NCBI RefSeq assembly: GCF_009712605.1
Contig: NZ_WASO01000001.1
Span: 310,001-374,000, forward strand
Origin: Paludibacter sp.
Lineage (GTDB): Bacteria; Bacteroidota; Bacteroidia; Bacteroidales; Paludibacteraceae
Direction: 5' to 3'
DNA: 64,000 bases
Positions 46,920 through 56,942 of the stretch are shown piece after piece; the first letter of the stretch is position 1, and each line of letters opens with the position of its first letter. A program made the translations under genes and the position numbers. Below the pieces are notes generated by a model. That model saw nothing but the letters and a program-made list of their open reading frames with translations. It did not search any database and was not told the origin of the DNA.

Positions 46920-48440
46920 TTAATAACTGTTTTGTTTTAAGGTTCCCTGAGCAGCATCTATTTCTGTTTGAGGAATAGGCAAATATTTTTTGTTTGTATT
47001 CCACCCTACAGTACGTGTAAGAGTAGAACCTGCAGTTAGTACACTGGCAGCCTTTCCGCTACGAACTAAGTCCCAGTAGCGTTTGCCTTCACCTACGAAC
47101 TCTTTATGGCGCTCATCAAGAATGTTGTCAATGGAGACAGTAACTGATGGAAGACCTGCACGTGTACGAACCTTGTCTAAATAACCCTGAGCTTCAGAAG
47201 TAGAGCCACCTGTTTGCAACAGGAGTTCAGCAGCGTTCAATAATGTTTCTGCATAACGATACCAACGAACATTATTATTGTAATTCATATCGGCATCACC
47301 GGTATATCCTTTGTTTCCGTTTACGCGGGGAAGATATTTTCTGAGAAAATACCCGGTATCTTCATAGCGAGGAGAATAAGAAGCTCCGGTAGAAGCGGCG
47401 TATGAGGTAAAGTTGAGGACGCTGGCATCACGGCGTTTGTCGGCTGCATCAAACATCGTATAGGCTTTTGCACTTACAGGTTCAAATCCCCAACCGCCAT
47501 TGTAGTCCGGGCTTCCGCTTAAACTGTTGATTCCAATTAATTTCGGATATACAGAACCTCCGGTTGCGATAGGGGAGCCCCATGAGCGAGAACCACTTGT
47601 AGAAGTATAGTTGATTTCAAAAATGGATTCTTTACCCCATTCACCGGTGCTTTCCCACATGGATGCAAAATCAGCTACCAAATCATATTTCCCCGAGCCG
47701 ATAATATCCTTCATATATTTCAGAGCCGTTGCATAACGGTTTTTATCACTCTGATACATAACTACATCTGCGTAGAGCATTTCTGCCATAGCCTGAGTGA
47801 CATGTCCTTCATTTCCGGATGCAGACTTCATTGGCAAACTATTGCTGTTTATGATACCTTCGAGCGTAGAGGCTATTTTTTCATAAACCGCATCATGTCC
47901 ACTTTGTTCACAGATGTAGGGAGATGAAAGATTGGTCTCATAATAAGGAACATTCCCCCAATATTTCCAAAGTATTGTATAGTACCATTCACGCAATACG
48001 GTAGCTTCGGCAATATATTCTTTCTTTTCTGCATCGGTCATGTCGGTTGCATTGTTAATATATTGAAGAACAATGTTGCAACGGTTTACGCCGGAATAAC
48101 TGATAGTCCAGGACTGGTTGCAAACAGACGTGGGTAGAGCGCTGAAATTGGCAATATTGTGCAGATAAAGACAGTCGGTTACGCCGCCACCGCCAGCCAT
48201 CACGTCTTCACTCATAAGGTCCGAAACAAAGGGAAGGCTTTCGTAGCTGTAGAAATAGTCATACCATTTCAAAGGGTCGTATGAAGCAACCAGAGCTTCA
48301 GTCAGGTGTGTTTTAGAATTGTAGTAAGTTCCATCTGCTAATAATTTACTGGCAGACTCAACTGTCAGAAAATTTTCAGTACAGGAGCTCATCCCGAGAA
48401 CCGCCAGAGCAATGCAACTTATAATTGTTAGTTTTTTCAT
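46920..48440 (-). CDS. SusD/RagB-like glycan-binding lipoprotein
   Basis: About 506 residues from the ATG at 48440 (MKKLTIISCIALAVLGMSSC, lipobox SSC). Family landmarks: NFLTVESASKL near the start, the TPR-rich helical core (WKYWGNVPYYE), and the C-terminal VRTRAGLPSV ... LDERHKEFVGEGKRYWDLVR. Binds glycan over the SusC pore at the outer membrane. It follows susC by 19 bp. Confidence 0.93.
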   Translation of the reverse strand: MKKLTIISCIALAVLGMSSCTENFLTVESASKLLADGTYYNSKTHLTEALVASYDPLKWYDYFYSYESLPFVSDLMSEDVMAGGGGVTDCLYLHNIANFSALPTSVCNQSWTISYSGVNRCNIVLQYINNATDMTDAEKKEYIAEATVLREWYYTILWKYWGNVPYYETNLSSPYICEQSGHDAVYEKIASTLEGIINSNSLPMKSASGNEGHVTQAMAEMLYADVVMYQSDKNRYATALKYMKDIIGSGKYDLVADFASMWESTGEWGKESIFEINYTSTSGSRSWGSPIATGGSVYPKLIGINSLSGSPDYNGGWGFEPVSAKAYTMFDAADKRRDASVLNFTSYAASTGASYSPRYEDTGYFLRKYLPRVNGNKGYTGDADMNYNNNVRWYRYAETLLNAAELLLQTGGSTSEAQGYLDKVRTRAGLPSVTVSIDNILDERHKEFVGEGKRYWDLVRSGKAASVLTAGSTLTRTVGWNTNKKYLPIPQTEIDAAQGTLKQNSY

Positions 48441-48459
48441 AATTTCCATTGTTTTAAGA

Positions 48460-51400
48460 TTAAAGGTTTACGTTTACTCCAAAAGTAAAGGTGCGTGCCT
48501 GAGGATAACAACCACGGTCAATGCCAATTGATGTACCACCTGATGTTCCAACTTCAGGATCGAAGCCTTCGTATTTGGTGAAAGTAAGCAGGTTTTCTGC
48601 TGCTACATAGAGGCGAAGACTATTGATTAATACTTTTCTTGTAATTGATTTTGGCAAAGTATAACCAATCTGGGCATTTTTCAAACGCATGTAAGAACCA
48701 TTTTTCACAAAGAGATCTGAAGATTTCCAGTTGCCATTGGTATCAGTCCATGTAAAGCGAGGAATAGTGTTTGATGTGCCGGGGCCTGTCCATCTGCTCC
48801 ACATGTAGGAGGGAAGGTTAACGTACTGAAGGTCTGTGCGGCGTGTAGCATCGTAGATATCATTGCCGATAGTTCCCTGAAATACCATGTTGAAGTCCAA
48901 ATTGCCATACGTTACGCCAACGTTAAAGCCATATGTCCAATCTGGCATTCCTTTGCCAATTTTTGTACGATCGCTGTCGTCAATTTTACCATCACCATTA
49001 TAGTCAACAAACCGAACGTCTCCCGGTTTAGCGTTAGGCTGAATCAATCCACCGCTTGCATTTTTATAGGCATTGACTTCTGCCATAGTTTGGAAAATAC
49101 CTGCAGTTTTGTATCCGTAGAAGAAAGGATAGCAATAGCCGTTTTCTTCACGAGAAATGGTGCCCACATTGGCATAACTGTCCAAATTGTTATAGCCAGT
49201 TGAGTTTCCAAGGTTGGTCAGTTTATTGTGCAGGTAAGATGCATTGGCGCCTATACGGAAATTCAATTTGGATACTTTGAAGCGGTAGCTAGCTTCCAAT
49301 TCAACCCCGTTGTTTGTCATTGAACCTACATTTCCTAATGGAGCAGCGTCTCCTGAATAAGCCGGAACAGGCATGGTGATCAGCATACCTTCGGTCTTTT
49401 TAGTGTAATAATCAGCTGTAAAAGTCAAAGTGTTTTTGAAGAAACCCAAATCAATACCGATGTCAGTTTGTTCAGATTGTTCCCATTTCAAATCAGGATT
49501 GGCAAGCCCTGTTGGTTTTACACCGTTCACCATAGTGGCAGATTCACCGGCACCGAATGCATAGTTGTTTCCTCCGCTTGTTAATGCTACATATTTGAAA
49601 GCGTCAATGTTAGAGTTCCCGTTTTTACCCCAAGAAGCTCTCAGTTTTGTGTTATATAGCCAGCTAGGCTTATTGTCGTTGATAAATTTTTCATTCGTAA
49701 GATTCCATCCTAAAGAAACTGAGGGGAATATTGCCCATCTGTTATTTGTTCCGAAGTTGGAAGATCCATCTTTACGAATGGTAAACTGTGCCATGTAACG
49801 TTCGTCATAGTTGTAACTTAAACGACCGAAATAAGAAGCTAAAGTTGATGGGCTGTAAGCACTTCCACTAACTAACTGGTTGCCATCAGATGCTAAGCCG
49901 GTGCAGAAGTCAATATTTGCTTTGGAAGGATCTTCTGAAGTCATCAGATAGCGTTGCCCCCACAAGTAACGGCCAGTAGTTTTTTTAGCAGATTGACCAA
50001 CAACAATCCCTATGGTATGTTTGTCAAATTTCTTATCGTAAGAGAGGGTGTTTTCAAGCTGCCATACCCATGACCGGTTCATCTGGCTGTAAACATAGCT
50101 ACGAGTATTGCTGGTTGATTTGCCAAGATAATAGGCAATGTTGTATCCGTTTGATTCCCAGAATGACAGATCGTTCCCGAAAGACGATTTGAATTTCAGA
50201 TTATCCCATAAGGTCAGTTCGCCGGTAAAGTTTGCAACAATTTTATTGGATGATCCAATACCACCAGGTAAAGAAAGTTGCCCTATAGGGTTTGTGATTT
50301 CATTGAATGAGTCGCCGGCAATGTTTAAGAGGGTGCCGGTTCTGCTATCATATACAGGAGTGTTTGTTTTGGCTTTTACGGCTGCTATTTCAGCAGGAGT
50401 GTCGGCATAAGGGTCCATCAAAGGAGTCATTACCAAAGCACTACCCAGCGGGGAGCCATATTCGGAGTTGGTACTGATGCCAGTAGACTTCGTGTTTGCA
50501 AAAGATAAATTCTGAGTTATCACAAAACGATTGAGAAAACTACGGTCTTTTGTGTCTAACAATACTTGTTGCGAGTTAGAACGAATCGTATAACGTTTGT
50601 AGTTAGAACGATTGAAATTACCTCCTACGATACCATCTTCGGAGAAATAACCGAATGACAGAAAATAGTTTGTGCGGTCGTTTCCACCACTTATACTTAC
50701 CTGATGTTGTACCTTCGGAGCATTTTTGTCAAATACTTCTTTTTGCCAGTCTGTGCCTGTTCCTAATGAATAAGGATCAGAATACAGAACAGATCCTCCG
50801 TTGTTTACAGATGCCTCATTCATCATGATGGCATATTGAGTGGCATTTAAAACAGAACGGTGTTTCCATGGATTTTGCATGCCATAAGAGAAGTCATACG
50901 TTACCTTAATGTTGCCTGTTTTACCGCTTTTGGTCGTTACCAAAATAACACCGTTGGCTGCACGAGCTCCGTAAATAGCTCCGGATGCAGCATCTTTTAA
51001 GACTTCAATGGATTGAATGTCATTAGGGTTGAGGTAGTCAATGCCTCCATCAATGGGCATTCCGTCTACAATGTAGAGAGGATCGGAGTTGTTGATAGTT
51101 CCAATACCCCGGATTCGAATTTGGGAGCCTGCACCCGGTTGTCCGGAAGCCGTTGTTACCGTTACTCCGGAAGTCATTCCCTTCAAAGCATCATCAATTC
51201 GAACCGGAGCTACCTTGCTAAGATCATCGGATGATACTTTTGAAATTGCTGCGGTTACAACACTTTTCTTTTGAACACCGTAACCAACAACTACAACTTC
51301 ATCCATGGCTTTTGCGGATTCGTTCAGGATGATCTTGAAATTAGACTGATTTCCAATCGCTTTTTCAACGGTTTCGAAACCGACGTAGCTAAATACCAGA

Positions 51401-51606
51401 GATTTTTTTGATGCGTCTGGCACATTACTAATGATGAATTTGCCGTTAGTGTCCGTAGTGCTGCCTTTGGCCATGCCTTTCACCACTACTGCAACTCCGG
51501 GTAATGGCTCGTTCTTAGAGTCATAAACCACTCCCGAAATGTTTTGTGCCATTATTTTGCCCATACAGAACAAAATAATCAAAACAAAAATCACTCGTTT
51601 CTTCAT
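48460..51606 (-). CDS. SusC/RagA-like TonB-dependent glycan transporter
   Basis: 1048 residues. Signal peptide, carboxypeptidase-like regulatory domain (ISGVVYDSKNEPLPGVAVVV), the TonB box region (DEVVVVGYG near 103), plug with IRIRGIGTINNSDPLYIVDG, and the barrel ending in FGVNVNL. It imports oligosaccharides with SusD. It has a leader of about 350 nt between its predicted promoter (51996-51965) and start, containing a hairpin (51899-51932). Confidence 0.95.
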   Translation of the reverse strand: MKKRVIFVLIILFCMGKIMAQNISGVVYDSKNEPLPGVAVVVKGMAKGSTTDTNGKFIISNVPDASKKSLVFSYVGFETVEKAIGNQSNFKIILNESAKAMDEVVVVGYGVQKKSVVTAAISKVSSDDLSKVAPVRIDDALKGMTSGVTVTTASGQPGAGSQIRIRGIGTINNSDPLYIVDGMPIDGGIDYLNPNDIQSIEVLKDAASGAIYGARAANGVILVTTKSGKTGNIKVTYDFSYGMQNPWKHRSVLNATQYAIMMNEASVNNGGSVLYSDPYSLGTGTDWQKEVFDKNAPKVQHQVSISGGNDRTNYFLSFGYFSEDGIVGGNFNRSNYKRYTIRSNSQQVLLDTKDRSFLNRFVITQNLSFANTKSTGISTNSEYGSPLGSALVMTPLMDPYADTPAEIAAVKAKTNTPVYDSRTGTLLNIAGDSFNEITNPIGQLSLPGGIGSSNKIVANFTGELTLWDNLKFKSSFGNDLSFWESNGYNIAYYLGKSTSNTRSYVYSQMNRSWVWQLENTLSYDKKFDKHTIGIVVGQSAKKTTGRYLWGQRYLMTSEDPSKANIDFCTGLASDGNQLVSGSAYSPSTLASYFGRLSYNYDERYMAQFTIRKDGSSNFGTNNRWAIFPSVSLGWNLTNEKFINDNKPSWLYNTKLRASWGKNGNSNIDAFKYVALTSGGNNYAFGAGESATMVNGVKPTGLANPDLKWEQSEQTDIGIDLGFFKNTLTFTADYYTKKTEGMLITMPVPAYSGDAAPLGNVGSMTNNGVELEASYRFKVSKLNFRIGANASYLHNKLTNLGNSTGYNNLDSYANVGTISREENGYCYPFFYGYKTAGIFQTMAEVNAYKNASGGLIQPNAKPGDVRFVDYNGDGKIDDSDRTKIGKGMPDWTYGFNVGVTYGNLDFNMVFQGTIGNDIYDATRRTDLQYVNLPSYMWSRWTGPGTSNTIPRFTWTDTNGNWKSSDLFVKNGSYMRLKNAQIGYTLPKSITRKVLINSLRLYVAAENLLTFTKYEGFDPEVGTSGGTSIGIDRGCYPQARTFTFGVNVNL

Positions 51607-51898
51607 AGGTTGAGATTTATGCTTCGTCCATATAAACGGACTAAGCGGGTTAAACTTGGATTTAATTACTATTTATTGATAAATGAACTACTTTTCTCTT
51701 GAGATAAACAATAATCAGTTCAATCTGCTGATAAAATTTAAGTTTGAACATAGAATTTTTCAAGTCTGGTTTTTTCGTGGGAAGAATGAATCAGAGAAAC
51801 TTGGAGGTGTGGTTGTATTTTTTAAAAGAAGATAGATTGAAAAAATACAATAAGTATCTCTTGTGTTCTCATGGGTTCATTGACAACGATCACTTTTA

Positions 51899-51932
51899 AC
51901 GGGAAAAACAACTTTTGAGGTTGCTTTTCCGT
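51899..51932 (-). promoter_or_regulatory. Leader hairpin of the susC gene
   Basis: On the minus strand: GACGGAAAAGCAAC, loop, GTTGTTTTTCCCGTT (one bulge and a mismatch), about 30 nt after the predicted transcription start. Candidate regulatory structure. Confidence 0.45.
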
Positions 51933-51964
51933 CATCCCGATTTGTTGTTAAATAAATTTTAGGA

Positions 51965-51996
51965 CAAAAGTATGCTTCAAATTCCACTTTTGACAA
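51965..51996 (-). promoter_or_regulatory. Probable promoter of the susC-susD operon
   Basis: Minus-strand TTG (51996-51994), 21-nt spacer, TACTTTTG (51972-51965). Confidence 0.55.
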
Positions 51997-52110
51997 TTTT
52001 ATTACCTCTACAAAAACTATATAGAGATAGAAAAACGCCTCTATTTTATCTCTACAATGATCGCATTAAATATTTAAAAATCAGAAATAAAAAAATAAAA
52101 AAATCTATAT

Positions 52111-52142
52111 TTTGAGTTGTATCAAATTATATCATATCTTTG
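52111..52142 (+). promoter_or_regulatory. Promoter of the Y_Y_Y regulator gene
   Basis: TTTG at 52111-52114, 20-nt spacer, TATCTTTG at 52135-52142: a full consensus match. Confidence 0.75.
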
Positions 52143-52196
52143 TTCTGTATCATTTTGGTCAAAAATGGCACTTTAACCTTATTATTCAAATGCTTT

Positions 52197-55052
52197 ATGA
52201 AACAATGTGTTTATATCACAGTCTTTTGCATTTTTTTATTGTCAACCGTACACGCAGTTGCAGGCATTGAAAAGATAGAGAATGTTTGTGTCCCTAAAAT
52301 TACCTATTTTGACAAAAATGTGTACAATGCCGCGAATCAAACATGGGCGATTGCTCAAAACAAGAAAGGGTACATGTATTTTGCAAATTCTGCCGGTTTA
52401 CTGGAGTATGACGGAAGCCAATGGACTACTTACTATTTACCCTACAACACCTCCAACGTAAGAAGTGTTGCGATAACTGATGACCAGAGAATTTATACCG
52501 GACAGCGAAATGAGTTCGGGTATTGGACCGAAGATATTTCTACCCGTAAACTTAAGTATACGTCGCTAACCCAAGCATCGAACCTCCATTTTGCCGATGA
52601 AGAAATCTGGAAAATTGTGCCGTTTCACAATTCTGTTTATTTTCATAGCTTCAAGAATATTTATAAATACAACACCCAAACTAAATCAATTTCAATAATA
52701 CCGGCTCCCAATCGGTTTCAGTTTCTTTTTTGTGTAAACGATCGCTTGTTTGCACAGGAAAAAGTACTTGGGCTGATGGAACTGAAAGATGACAGGCTTG
52801 TTGGTGTTACCGGTGGAGAAATCTTTACCGGAGATTGTGTGTATGGTATGGAAGCGTATTCTGCTAATTCTATTTTAATCGCAACGATTGACAAAGGTCT
52901 TTATATGATGGAAAACGGACGTATCTCCAAATGTAATTTTCCGTGCAACGAATTTCTTATAAAAAACCAGATATTCAGCATGATTTCTCTCCCCGGAGGG
53001 AAATTTGCCTTTGGAACCATTCTGAATGGCCTGCTTATTACAGATCACAATGGTAATATGTTGTCAACCATCAACAAGCCAAAAGGAATGCCCAATAATA
53101 CCGTCTTGAGCATCTTTTCCGATCAGACAAACAACTTGTGGCTGGGTTTAGACAGGGGAATTGCACACATTCAGTTAAATAGTCCTATCCGTACTTTTCC
53201 TGATCCGAAGGGAGTTCTTGGGTCAGTGTATCAGGCGCAAGAGTTTAATGGGAGACTTTACTTCGCAACTAATCAGGGTTTATTTAGCTGTGCGGTTGCC
53301 GACCTTTCTTATCCGGAACGTGAATTACCTTTGACTCTTATGCCTAAATCTCAGGGACAGGTTTGGGCATTACAGGTAGTTGGGAATAAATTGTTATGTG
53401 CTCATAATAAGGGTATTTATGCCGTAGGTGGATCAAAGGGCGATTTTATTTATGCTAAGAGCGGGGCTTCTCACCTGTTGAAAATTGATGATAACACAGT
53501 TTTGTTTCTTACATACGACGGGCTTTGCGTTATGCATATAAATGGCAGCCGGTATACCTTCAAAGCGCAGGCCGTTTTTCCCTACGATGGATCAACTTTG
53601 GCGAAGGACAGGGATAATAATATCTATGTTGGAAGTGTTTCAGCCGGCTTTTGTAAGGTAAAGTTTGATTCAAAATTTGAAAATGTTGTGTCCAGTAGCA
53701 ACCAGTTGACTGATATTGGCATTAATCATGCCACTACCAGAGGAATTTATTCTTATAATGGCAACGTATTTGCTCTTGATGCGGTAAGAGGTATTCTTAA
53801 GTACGACTATACGTTGAACAGATTTACTCCTGATCCACTTATCAATCATTTGATGCCGAAAAAGGCTAATATTCATCGTTTGCAATTGGATGCCGACCGG
53901 ATGTGGTGCTATGCTGCCGATCAGTTCTTCTGTATAAAAGCGTACCTTACGCAAAAACCTACTCTCGAGAAACGGAATATGGAATCGCTCTACAAACAAC
54001 TGATCAAAACATATGAAGACGTAGAGAAGATATCCGATGGATCTTATATGGTTTGTACGTCGAATAGTTTTGCCGTGATGAATGCAAACTATTCTCCCAA
54101 AACAAAGCAGAATATGGTTTATCTCCGCGATATCGGAACATTCACCAATGTATTGAAGCCTTTGTCTTTGCCTAATTCTCTCGATTATTACACAAGCCAT
54201 GCTATAAAATTCCCGTATAAGCATAATACGATTTTTATACGGTTTACTCTGCCTGATTATGAAAATGAAGGAAACATACGGTATAGTTATCGCCTGAAGG
54301 GAAACTCGGAAAACTTTTCTATCTCATCATCAAGCAACATTGCAACGTTTACTAATTTGCCAGCCGGTGATTACGTTTTTCAGGTCAAGGCAACCATTGT
54401 TGGTACAAATGAAGTTTATTATTCGCAGGAACTCCGGATTACTATTTTGCCACCCTGGTACATGGGATGGATTGGCTTGTGTTTGTTTCTTTTGTTGGTT
54501 ACCGGTCTTGCTATGCTCTATTATAAATATTTGCAAAGCCGATGGCAGAAAGAGCAAAAACGTATTGAAAACGAGCATGAAAAAGAGATGGCAAAAATGG
54601 AAAATAGGGTGTTGCAGGAACAGGTAAAGTCTCAAATCGATGAGCTTTCGCGTGTCACTAAATCAATGTTGCACAAGAATAAGCTCATGAGTAAACTGGA
54701 TGCCGAAATTGCAAAACTTGTTTTGAATAGAACAATTCCATCTACGGAGTTGAGAGGTCTAAAGCATATTGTTGAAAAGAATAAAAATCCGGATGAAGAA
54801 TGGAAAGTCTTTGAGATGAGCTTCAATAAGACGCACGATAACTATTTGGTCAAGCTGAGTACCCAGTTTCCTGGACTTACGACATCAGATTTGAAATTGG
54901 CAGCATATATACGGATGAATATCAGCTCGAAGGAAATAGCCGGCCTGATGAATATTTCTTCGAAGAGTATAGAAATGGCGCGGTACAGGCTAAGAAAGAA
55001 GCTGAATCTTTCACATGAACAAAACCTGACAGAGTTCTTGATGGGGTTGTAA
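52197..55052 (+). CDS. Y_Y_Y beta-propeller regulator with C-terminal HTH
   Basis: 951 residues from ATG 52197; the promoter box at 52135-52142 rules out the earlier ATG-type frame start. Signal peptide, then a large periplasmic beta-propeller (two-component propeller repeats, e.g. NTVLSIFSDQTNNLWLGLD), a triple-tyrosine (Y_Y_Y) domain near 690-745, one membrane helix near 758-780, a long coiled coil, and an HTH segment at the end (LTTSDLKLAAYIRMNISSK ... RYRLRKKLNLSHEQN). There is no histidine-kinase or receiver domain, so this is not a hybrid two-component system but a direct one. Divergent from susC and so its likely activator. Its C-terminus resembles the TPR-HTH regulators. Confidence 0.88.
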   Translation: MKQCVYITVFCIFLLSTVHAVAGIEKIENVCVPKITYFDKNVYNAANQTWAIAQNKKGYMYFANSAGLLEYDGSQWTTYYLPYNTSNVRSVAITDDQRIYTGQRNEFGYWTEDISTRKLKYTSLTQASNLHFADEEIWKIVPFHNSVYFHSFKNIYKYNTQTKSISIIPAPNRFQFLFCVNDRLFAQEKVLGLMELKDDRLVGVTGGEIFTGDCVYGMEAYSANSILIATIDKGLYMMENGRISKCNFPCNEFLIKNQIFSMISLPGGKFAFGTILNGLLITDHNGNMLSTINKPKGMPNNTVLSIFSDQTNNLWLGLDRGIAHIQLNSPIRTFPDPKGVLGSVYQAQEFNGRLYFATNQGLFSCAVADLSYPERELPLTLMPKSQGQVWALQVVGNKLLCAHNKGIYAVGGSKGDFIYAKSGASHLLKIDDNTVLFLTYDGLCVMHINGSRYTFKAQAVFPYDGSTLAKDRDNNIYVGSVSAGFCKVKFDSKFENVVSSSNQLTDIGINHATTRGIYSYNGNVFALDAVRGILKYDYTLNRFTPDPLINHLMPKKANIHRLQLDADRMWCYAADQFFCIKAYLTQKPTLEKRNMESLYKQLIKTYEDVEKISDGSYMVCTSNSFAVMNANYSPKTKQNMVYLRDIGTFTNVLKPLSLPNSLDYYTSHAIKFPYKHNTIFIRFTLPDYENEGNIRYSYRLKGNSENFSISSSSNIATFTNLPAGDYVFQVKATIVGTNEVYYSQELRITILPPWYMGWIGLCLFLLLVTGLAMLYYKYLQSRWQKEQKRIENEHEKEMAKMENRVLQEQVKSQIDELSRVTKSMLHKNKLMSKLDAEIAKLVLNRTIPSTELRGLKHIVEKNKNPDEEWKVFEMSFNKTHDNYLVKLSTQFPGLTTSDLKLAAYIRMNISSKEIAGLMNISSKSIEMARYRLRKKLNLSHEQNLTEFLMGL

Positions 55053-55080
55053 ATAAGTAAGTACACTCCGAAAAGCCTAA

Positions 55081-55171
55081 TTCCAACACGAAGGCACCAA
55101 GCCACTGAGGATGTAGATCCCATTTTGCGGATGATCAATCTTATTTGTGTCTTGGAGTCTTTGTGTTGGAA
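55081..55171. repeat. Large inverted repeat after the Y_Y_Y gene
   Basis: Arms of 21 bp (TTCCAACACGAAGGCACCAAG and CTTGGAGTCTTTGTGTTGGAA; 18 of 21 paired) separated by 49 bp. The AACACGAAGGCACCAAG type of sequence resembles intergenic repeats common in many bacterial genomes. It could act as terminator for the gene before. Confidence 0.55.
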
Positions 55172-55231
55172 ATTTTTGTATTTGAATTCGATTTTAATCT
55201 ACTAAGGGGAGCCTCAAATGCTGATATTTTT

Positions 55232-55239
55232 TATCTTTG
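55232..55239 (+). promoter_or_regulatory. -7 box of regulator 5
   Basis: TATCTTTG 30 bp before the start codon; no clear -33 box. Confidence 0.55.
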
Positions 55240-55269
55240 CAAAAGCAATTATTAAATTGATATTTGTTA

Positions 55270-56880
55270 ATGCGTCAATTATTATTCTTGGCTTTTGCAT
55301 TCCTTTTGTTCACAGCCTGCCACCACACCACTCCGGAGCAGAAGGCATTGCTGTCTCATGCCGACAGTATCATATCTGTACACCCCGACCGTGCCCTACA
55401 TCTGCTTAAAAAGGTAGGCAACTTTCACCACCTTGCCTCTTCCGACCGTGCCCTGTATGCATTACTAATAACACAAGCGTTGGATAAATGCGATAGCGTA
55501 GTGGCTTCAGATACACTGATACGAATTGCTACGGATTATTTTAATAGTAAGGAGCCAGTAAGAGCAGGATATGCCTGGTTTTATCGTGCCAGATGCGAGA
55601 ATAATCAAGGTAACGTTCGGGGTAGGGCGACATCTCTTCTAAAAGCAGAAACCTATGCACTCCAAAGTAAAAATCATAAATTACTTGGATTTGTATATGG
55701 AGACGAAGCGAAGTTGTATCAAAAACAGAATCAACTTGATAGTGCGTTACATTGTTATAGGAAGGGCTATTACTATCTAAAAAAAGCTGGTGATTCTAGA
55801 AACAGTTCTGTGTGTTTGTTAGAACTAGGATACTCGTTGTATAGAAATCAGAAATATCACGAAGCTTTACAATATTATGCAAAGGCGATTAATGAGAATC
55901 CACATATGGAGTCTTTATTAAAGTCTTCATTTCGTAGACAACAATGTTTAGTTTATTATAAGCTTGCAAAATACGATAGTGCTCTCAGATACGCACGTCT
56001 CTCATTTGTTAGTTCAGATGTTTACGATTATGCGAAATATGTTAATATGGCTTTGATATTTAACAAACTAAACAATGCCGATTCTGCTATATTTTACTTA
56101 CGAAAATGTGTTAATCCTCGCGATATGGCACCAAGTTTTTATAGAGTTTGGTTGGAAGTTAGCGCAAAAAACAAAAATTGCAATGGAGTCTGTTATTATA
56201 CGGAAAAATTGATTAATGCAAAAGATTCTATATATAACCACTCTCTTTCAGAGAGCTTTGCAGGTCTTGAAAAAAAATATAAATACGAAGAAATTGCATC
56301 GCAGAATATATCTTTAACAATAAAAGATCAGGATAGCAAGATTGTAATCCTGTTTTTGTTATTGCTGCTTAGTTTAGGAGGCATAATATTTACGATTTTT
56401 CGAGATCAACAGAAAAAACATCTCTTGGCCCATCAACAATTATTGATGGAAAAAGAAAGGGCGTTGTTGCAAAGTGAGGAAGAAAAGATCATTATACTAC
56501 AAAAACAACTTTCCAGACAACAAGGAGCCCTCAGTACGCTGAATATGCTTAGAAATAATTTAGCTAATCTTACAACAACCCAGAGAGGTGCTCAGAAAAA
56601 AGACAGTAGAGAAACTATTGATCAGATAGTAATTCATGTTATCGAAAATGTGGATTTACTTTATGATAATTTTTCCACACGATTAAAAGTCGCCTTCCCC
56701 GATTTGATAGAAAATGAAATTACGATTTGCTGTTTTTTATTAGCGGGGTTTGATAATGTTACTATTTACACTACTCTCAATTTTCAACCAGCCTCCTACA
56801 ATGTAAAACGAACCAATTTGAGGAGAAAACTCAAATTGCAACACGGGACTAATTTAACCGATTTTCTCTCCAAATTCTGA
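55270..56880 (+). CDS. Membrane TPR sensor with C-terminal HTH (regulator 5)
   Basis: 536 residues from ATG 55270 (MRQLLFLAFAFLLFTAC; lipobox at Cys17). TPR-like repeats to about 320, membrane helix near 357-377, a long Gln/Glu coiled coil, and an HTH-type C-terminus (LIENEITICCFLLAGFDN ... RRKLKLQHGTNLTDFLSKF). Closest by eye to regulator 1 in its C-terminus (RLRKKLEIEHGVNFSNFLAEF there) and in the opening CHH(T/S)(T/S)P. A terminator follows, then the DUF3244 gene and the RiPP-type cluster; control of those is a fair inference. Confidence 0.8.
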   Translation: MRQLLFLAFAFLLFTACHHTTPEQKALLSHADSIISVHPDRALHLLKKVGNFHHLASSDRALYALLITQALDKCDSVVASDTLIRIATDYFNSKEPVRAGYAWFYRARCENNQGNVRGRATSLLKAETYALQSKNHKLLGFVYGDEAKLYQKQNQLDSALHCYRKGYYYLKKAGDSRNSSVCLLELGYSLYRNQKYHEALQYYAKAINENPHMESLLKSSFRRQQCLVYYKLAKYDSALRYARLSFVSSDVYDYAKYVNMALIFNKLNNADSAIFYLRKCVNPRDMAPSFYRVWLEVSAKNKNCNGVCYYTEKLINAKDSIYNHSLSESFAGLEKKYKYEEIASQNISLTIKDQDSKIVILFLLLLLSLGGIIFTIFRDQQKKHLLAHQQLLMEKERALLQSEEEKIIILQKQLSRQQGALSTLNMLRNNLANLTTTQRGAQKKDSRETIDQIVIHVIENVDLLYDNFSTRLKVAFPDLIENEITICCFLLAGFDNVTIYTTLNFQPASYNVKRTNLRRKLKLQHGTNLTDFLSKF

Positions 56881-56903
56881 CAATATTTCCCCATTCTTTT
56901 AAC

Positions 56904-56942
56904 TGTCATTTTTGTCCATTAGTATGCTAAAATGACATTTTG
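56904..56942 (+). terminator. Terminator after regulator 5
   Basis: Perfect 9-bp stem TGTCATTTT/AAAATGACA followed by TTTTGTG. A second inverted repeat CTACATAT/ATATGTAG (56945-56977) sits just beyond and could be an operator for the next gene. Confidence 0.65.

Noticed and set aside
52140-52196. Earlier start for the Y_Y_Y regulator
   Set aside because: Those codons overlap the -7 box and predicted transcription start; the signal peptide begins at 52197.
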